From the NCBI GenBank assembly GCA_035291905.1, contig DATDRF010000147.1, positions 1 to 8,737 of the forward strand: a stretch of DNA of 8,737 nt. Direction: 5' to 3'. The first letter of the stretch is position 1, and the number at the start of each line of letters is the position of its first letter. A program made the position numbers and the translations under genes. Under the pieces are notes generated by a model. That model worked only from the letters and a program-made list of their open reading frames with translations, was not told where the DNA came from and made no database searches. This document shows positions 5,942-8,737 of this stretch, in pieces. This stretch comes from JACPLA01 sp035291905. GTDB lineage: Bacteria > Bacteroidota > Ignavibacteria > UBA10030.

Positions 5942-6844
5942 CTATTGTGCCGGCCGCGGATGTTCCGATGGGACAACTTTGTATCCAAGGAGCCGCTCGG
6001 CCTCCTCGATGCCTCCCTGCAGATCGCCGATGGTGTTCATTTTTCCCAGGTCGACCCCGATCGTGACGAGCGTTTGAGCAATTTCGGGCGACAGACCCGT
6101 GACAATCACCGTGGCTCCGAGCAATCGCGAGGCTTCGACAGTCTGCACCAGGTTGTTTGCAACATTCGAGTCCATCGCCGCAACACCGGTGATGTCGATA
6201 ACGACAACCTTGGCGCGATTTGTCCGGATACCCCTGAGTAGCTGCTCCGTGAGCTGCCGGGCGCGCTGCGGATCAATGACACCGATGATCGGGAGGATGA
6301 GCAGACGCTCGCGAACCTGCAAAACGGGAGTCGACAGTTCGCGGATCGCCTCTTGCTGTTGACGAATCGTCCGTTCACGCTCCTGCACGAACCCTACGGC
6401 TACCGTATTGGCAATGCGGTTCGCGGCCGGCTCGTAGGCATCCAGGATCCTGTTCAGGAAGGCGAAATCGTGCTGGTATTTCGCGAAAAGGGAGCGTGCC
6501 AGCACGTCGCGCAAAAGCAGAACGATTCCCACGACTTCATGGGTCTCAACACCGCGAGGGATAATACGCTCGGAGAGATTCCGCGCATACGCTGTCAAAG
6601 CTTCGAACGTCCCGGTCTCGAGCGCTTCGACATAGTTGTCGTACACTGCCGTCGCCTCGGTGAAGATCTCCTCCTGCGTCATCGCGGTCAGAAGTTTTGC
6701 TTCCGTGATTCTTCTTGCCCACTCCTGCCTCAGCTGGGTTCTGTTCTGACGCAGGTGAGAAACCAACTCACGGAGAAGAGCGGCTGCGGACTCATGAGGC
6801 GGAGGAGCCGTCTTCTTGGGTAGAACTTCTACTTCTTTTGCCAT
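5942..6844 (-). CDS. rsbR: RsbR-family stressosome sensor (RsbRD-type N-terminal domain plus STAS)
   Basis: The 300-residue product starts at the ATG at 6844, where AAGGG lies 6 nt upstream. A TTG five codons earlier (6859) is less likely. After a Pro/Lys-rich leader, an alpha-helical domain (about 22-158) resembles the RsbRD N-terminal type (QEWARRITEAKLLTAMTQEEI). A linker (IRELSTPVLQVRERLLILPI, 167-186) leads to a STAS domain (about 186-290) with VIDITGVAAMDSNVANNL and GATVIVTGLSPEIAQTL. In the family this protein forms the outer sensor turrets of the stressosome with RsbS. The position matching Bacillus RsbRA T205 is S226 (phosphorylatable), but the position matching T171 is P192 (GVIDPQRA), so one usual RsbT site seems missing. 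The alignment uses the family sequence from memory. It is the first gene of the operon. The signal it senses cannot be told from sequence. Confidence 0.9.
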   Translation of the reverse strand: MAKEVEVLPKKTAPPPHESAAALLRELVSHLRQNRTQLRQEWARRITEAKLLTAMTQEEIFTEATAVYDNYVEALETGTFEALTAYARNLSERIIPRGVETHEVVGIVLLLRDVLARSLFAKYQHDFAFLNRILDAYEPAANRIANTVAVGFVQERERTIRQQQEAIRELSTPVLQVRERLLILPIIGVIDPQRARQLTEQLLRGIRTNRAKVVVIDITGVAAMDSNVANNLVQTVEASRLLGATVIVTGLSPEIAQTLVTIGVDLGKMNTIGDLQGGIEEAERLLGYKVVPSEHPRPAQ

Positions 6845-6985
6845 GGTCGTCCCTTTCAACTTGAAGTGAAAAATAAGGTTGGTTGATTTTCCATGCTGTT
6901 TCGCTCGTCACATTTGGTGGGCGCATCACGCGATATTTGAAAAGAATCACATCAAGGCAAATACATTGGGATGATGAATTGTCGC

Positions 6986-7020
6986 CTACTGTGTACAGCT
7001 GATTCGCTCTACTGTAGTAC
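6986..7020. promoter_or_regulatory. Direct repeat, possible regulator binding sites in the divergent promoter region
   Basis: CTACTGTGTAC (6986-6996) and CTACTGTAGTAC (7009-7020) share CTACTGT and GTAC, and start 23 bp apart, about two DNA helix turns. Each copy is also roughly dyad-symmetric (CTGT..ACAG in the first, CTAC-T-GTAG in the second). The position, about 140-175 bp upstream of rsbR, suits an activator or autoregulator. The LuxR-type regulator encoded by the operon is the obvious candidate, but this is inference. Confidence 0.3.
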
Positions 7021-7039
7021 GGTGAGGAAATCCTCTTGA

Positions 7040-7112
7040 ACGGGGAAGCCCGTCCAGAGCTGTTCTCACAGCGCATTCGGGAAGCTTGTCGCAATGGGAC
7101 CGTCCGCCGGTC
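7040..7112 (+). other. Three consecutive small hairpins, possible structured 5' leader
   Basis: Three 5-bp stems follow one another: ACGGG/CCCGT (7040-7053, 4-nt loop), GCTGT/ACAGC (7059-7072, 4-nt loop) and GACCG/CGGTC (7098-7112, 5-nt loop). None is followed by a T-run. They could form a structured leader of the downstream membrane-protein gene or a small RNA. Each stem is short enough to arise by chance, so support is weak. Confidence 0.2.
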
Positions 7113-7241
7113 GTGCTTGACGCTCATCACTGTGATAGTCCCGCCGATTGCTTACCCATATGAAAGTTTCTCTCTTAAACGCCGCGCGCACATGCCTGCA
7201 CGCAGGTCGTTATCGTTGAACAGCAGCTGAACGAATTGAAG

Positions 7242-7249
7242 AAGGAGGT
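7242..7249 (+). promoter_or_regulatory. Strong Shine-Dalgarno for the membrane protein gene
   Basis: AAGGAGGT lies 6 nt upstream of the ATG at 7256 and fixes the start. The bases just after it (CCTCC) are complementary to the GGAGG core, so GGAGG-T-CCTCC (7244-7254) is a palindrome. The core could be partly masked by pairing with another copy of the leader, although a one-base loop prevents a simple hairpin. Confidence 0.8.
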
Positions 7250-7255
7250 CCTCCC

Positions 7256-8470
7256 ATGTTCATCGAAACGAACAGCATTATTCGTTTCATCCTCTCGGTT
7301 CTTCTTTTTCCAACATTTTTCCAGACTCTCTTCCTCGATTTTGTATGGGGAGAGGGGGACGAATTCTGGGTGATGCTCGCCAAAAGATTGTTTCTTCTCC
7401 TTCCCGCAATGGCTGTCATCGCGGGATGCTGGCTCACCATTCCGTCCCTCTTCACGGTGATCTTCCGCCATAAGCGAAGAGAATTCATTACAGCGCTTGT
7501 AATAACCTGGTGGGATCTCGGGAAATCAATCGTCTCGTTCTGGGGAGGCATCATCAAGTTTGTGGTAAGCCTCATCGGCGGACTCATCGGGCTTGTCAAG
7601 ATGATCATTTTCGGCCTCTGGTCGGTTCTCCAGGAGATACTCTTTCTTCCGTTCCGTCTCCTTCGAAGCGCCGGGCAGAGTGTCGTCAGCTCGCCGGTTC
7701 CGTGGATCGCTGTCTTCCTGACATTCTTCTGGTGTGTCATCGAGGCTGTTATTTTCACCTACGTCGTTTCACCTCTTGTTGCTGATACATTGTCCAATAT
7801 TACCGGCGAACAGTTGTCCGGGACCCTTCTGCGTATCCCCCTTTTCATCTTCCTCTTCTTCGTCGTCCTGGGGAGCTATGCCGTCCTCTCGAATTTTGTC
7901 GCGGCGGTGAAAAGCAAGAGCATTTCCAACATCGCAGCCATCGGCGTGATTGAGTTTGTGGTTCTCTTCGTCGAGGTCGTGTTTCTCTACAGGGAATTCG
8001 TCGACTCCCTCGTTCCGTGGTTTGCCCAGTACTCGGAGGGCTTTGAGCTGGGTATCTTTTGGACGCTTGCTATCGCCTGTCTTGCATGGTTCGGGATCAG
8101 AAGCATCTCCTGGTTCCTGTTTGCGGCCCACGGGACCCCCACCATCCTCTCTGTGATCCAGGGGAAGGGGCTCGGAGTTACGATGCAGGCGGAACAGGCG
8201 GGAACTCGGTTTGTGGCGTTTTCAGGGGAGTATATGAAGAAGATCAAGGAAGACGCGGAATGGACAAAGGCAAAAGGGGATGAGCTCCTTGCGGCGTTCA
8301 TGCTTCCCCCGCTTCAGGTCGTGGCGGCCGCGATCAATTTCTGCATCCTGCTTGTGAGCGGCAAGCACCTGTTTGCCTTGCCGTTTACCAGCATCGAGTC
8401 AATCCTCAGTTCCAGCGTCCTGCTGGATCGGCTCGCCTCCACAAAACAGAGCGTGCCGCAGGAAGGATAG
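7256..8470 (+). CDS. Polytopic inner-membrane protein of unknown function
   Basis: The 404-residue product starts at an ATG with a near-ideal Shine-Dalgarno. It is very hydrophobic, with about eight likely membrane segments near residues 8-30, 41-69, 95-120, 148-173, 192-216, 225-247, 262-290 and 345-368. The segment near 95-120 is rich in Gly, Ile and Val (GGIIKFVVSLIGGLIGLVK). A polar, charged loop (about 300-345, with EYMKKIKEDAEWTKAKGDE) lies before the last span. I recognise no transporter, enzyme or channel signature, and name no family. It diverges from the stressosome operon across a shared 411-bp region and is followed 14 bp later by a lipoprotein gene on the same strand, so the two likely form an operon. 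A membrane-complex scaffold acting with the VWA-like lipoprotein is possible but unproven. Confidence 0.85.
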   Translation: MFIETNSIIRFILSVLLFPTFFQTLFLDFVWGEGDEFWVMLAKRLFLLLPAMAVIAGCWLTIPSLFTVIFRHKRREFITALVITWWDLGKSIVSFWGGIIKFVVSLIGGLIGLVKMIIFGLWSVLQEILFLPFRLLRSAGQSVVSSPVPWIAVFLTFFWCVIEAVIFTYVVSPLVADTLSNITGEQLSGTLLRIPLFIFLFFVVLGSYAVLSNFVAAVKSKSISNIAAIGVIEFVVLFVEVVFLYREFVDSLVPWFAQYSEGFELGIFWTLAIACLAWFGIRSISWFLFAAHGTPTILSVIQGKGLGVTMQAEQAGTRFVAFSGEYMKKIKEDAEWTKAKGDELLAAFMLPPLQVVAAAINFCILLVSGKHLFALPFTSIESILSSSVLLDRLASTKQSVPQEG

Positions 8471-8484
8471 AAAGGGAAAGGGCC

Positions 8485-8737
8485 ATGGTACGAAAAATGA
8501 AGCGGTTCATGCCGACACTGCTGGCGGTGTTGATTCTGGCGGGATGCGAGAGTGAGGATCAGAAACCGCGGGTGTCGATGTTCGTTGGAGTTGATATCAG
8601 CGGCTCATTCACGAAAAGCGGATATTACGATGACGCCATCGAATTTCTTTCGCGGTATCTTTACGCGCACCTGCACGGGCTGGGCGACCTCGAAACTCCC
8701 AACGTGCTGTTTGTCAGCTCAATAGGCGGTGCGTCGG
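8485..8737 (+). CDS. VWA-like lipoprotein, N-terminal part (3' truncated by window)
   Basis: The frame starts at an ATG with a purine-rich site just upstream (GGGAAAGGG) and runs off the window after 84 codons. A type II signal peptide is clear: basic start (MVRKMKR), hydrophobic core and lipobox LAGC with the acylated cysteine at position 21, so the protein should be exported and anchored in a membrane. Next comes a hydrophobic strand with FVGVDISGSF (34-43), which matches the DxSxS metal-binding (MIDAS) start of von Willebrand factor A domains, and a helix region (DDAIEFLSRYLYAHL). The ATG at 8497 is an alternative start. The gene follows the membrane protein by 14 bp and is probably co-transcribed. 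The VWA call is tentative because the later MIDAS residues lie outside the window. Confidence 0.75.
   Translation, partial: MVRKMKRFMPTLLAVLILAGCESEDQKPRVSMFVGVDISGSFTKSGYYDDAIEFLSRYLYAHLHGLGDLETPNVLFVSSIGGAS

Larger units (their letters stand above)
6845..7255. other. Divergent intergenic region between rsbR and the membrane protein gene, 411 bp
   Basis: This region must hold the promoters of both the minus-strand stressosome operon and the plus-strand membrane-protein gene. It contains a direct repeat (6986-7020), three small hairpins in a row (7040-7053, 7059-7072, 7098-7112), an ATCAC-T-GTGAT palindrome (7126-7136), a CCTGC/GCAGG hairpin (7195-7206) and a strong Shine-Dalgarno at 7242-7249. 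I found no convincing -35/-10 pair for either gene. The short frames here show no protein-like features and I see no supported gene. Confidence 0.6.

Noticed and set aside
6900..6990. Possible -35/-10 or TAnnTTTG-type promoter for rsbR on the minus strand (GTATTTG area)
   Set aside because: The matches are partial and the spacing does not fit well, so it is not supportable as an annotated promoter.
6792..7130. Minus-strand open frame upstream of and overlapping rsbR
   Set aside because: It overlaps the rsbR start in another frame, looks low in coding character and would fill the only available promoter region.
7210..7758. Minus-strand open frame (182 codons) opposite the membrane protein gene
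   Set aside because: Its composition is that of an antisense shadow (Arg/Met/Thr-rich), with no domain. The plus-strand gene has a strong Shine-Dalgarno and a coherent membrane topology.

Overview
The window (8,737 bp, GC roughly half, no tRNA, rRNA, CRISPR array or insertion sequence seen) looks like chromosomal DNA of a free-living Gram-negative bacterium. A lipoprotein signal, strong Shine-Dalgarno sites and heptamer tandem repeats between genes would fit the Bacteroidota/Chlorobiota/Ignavibacteria side of the tree. That placement is an impression, not a proof.

Layout: (1) Bases 2-355 hold the 3' end of an unrecognised plus-strand gene. A doubtful 41-codon secreted-peptide-like frame (444-569) and a clear GC-rich terminator hairpin (605-627) follow. 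(2) Two separate minus-strand genes, 664-1089 and 1415-1876, each encode a lone receiver domain with key residues changed. The gaps around them carry strong hairpins and a CCTTGAA heptamer repeat. (3) A tightly packed minus-strand operon runs from 6844 down to 2087: rsbR, rsbS, rsbT, rsbX, a cytoplasmic histidine kinase, and a NarL/LuxR-type response regulator. Most junctions overlap, including an ATGA stop/start. (4) A 411-bp divergent intergenic region (6845-7255) holds a direct repeat and several small hairpins. (5) Two plus-strand genes follow: a polytopic membrane protein of unknown function (7256-8470) and, 14 bp on, the start of a lipoprotein with a VWA-like DxSxS motif that runs off the window.

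How the parts work together: RsbR and RsbS should form a stressosome that holds the RsbT kinase. A signal lets RsbT phosphorylate the STAS proteins and leave the complex, and RsbX resets the system. In Bacillus, free RsbT binds the N-terminal domain of the RsbU phosphatase and leads to sigma-B. Here no RsbU, RsbV, RsbW or sigma-B gene is present. Instead, the RsbU-type N-terminal domain (the RsbT docking module) is fused to a PAS-PAS-HisKA_3-HATPase histidine kinase, and the next gene is its likely DNA-binding partner. The inferred pathway is stressosome -> RsbT -> histidine kinase -> LuxR-type transcription factor. Stressosome modules linked to two-component genes are known in other bacteria, so the linkage is not wholly new. 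The DNA-binding output and the two degenerate receivers next to it are the parts most worth checking.
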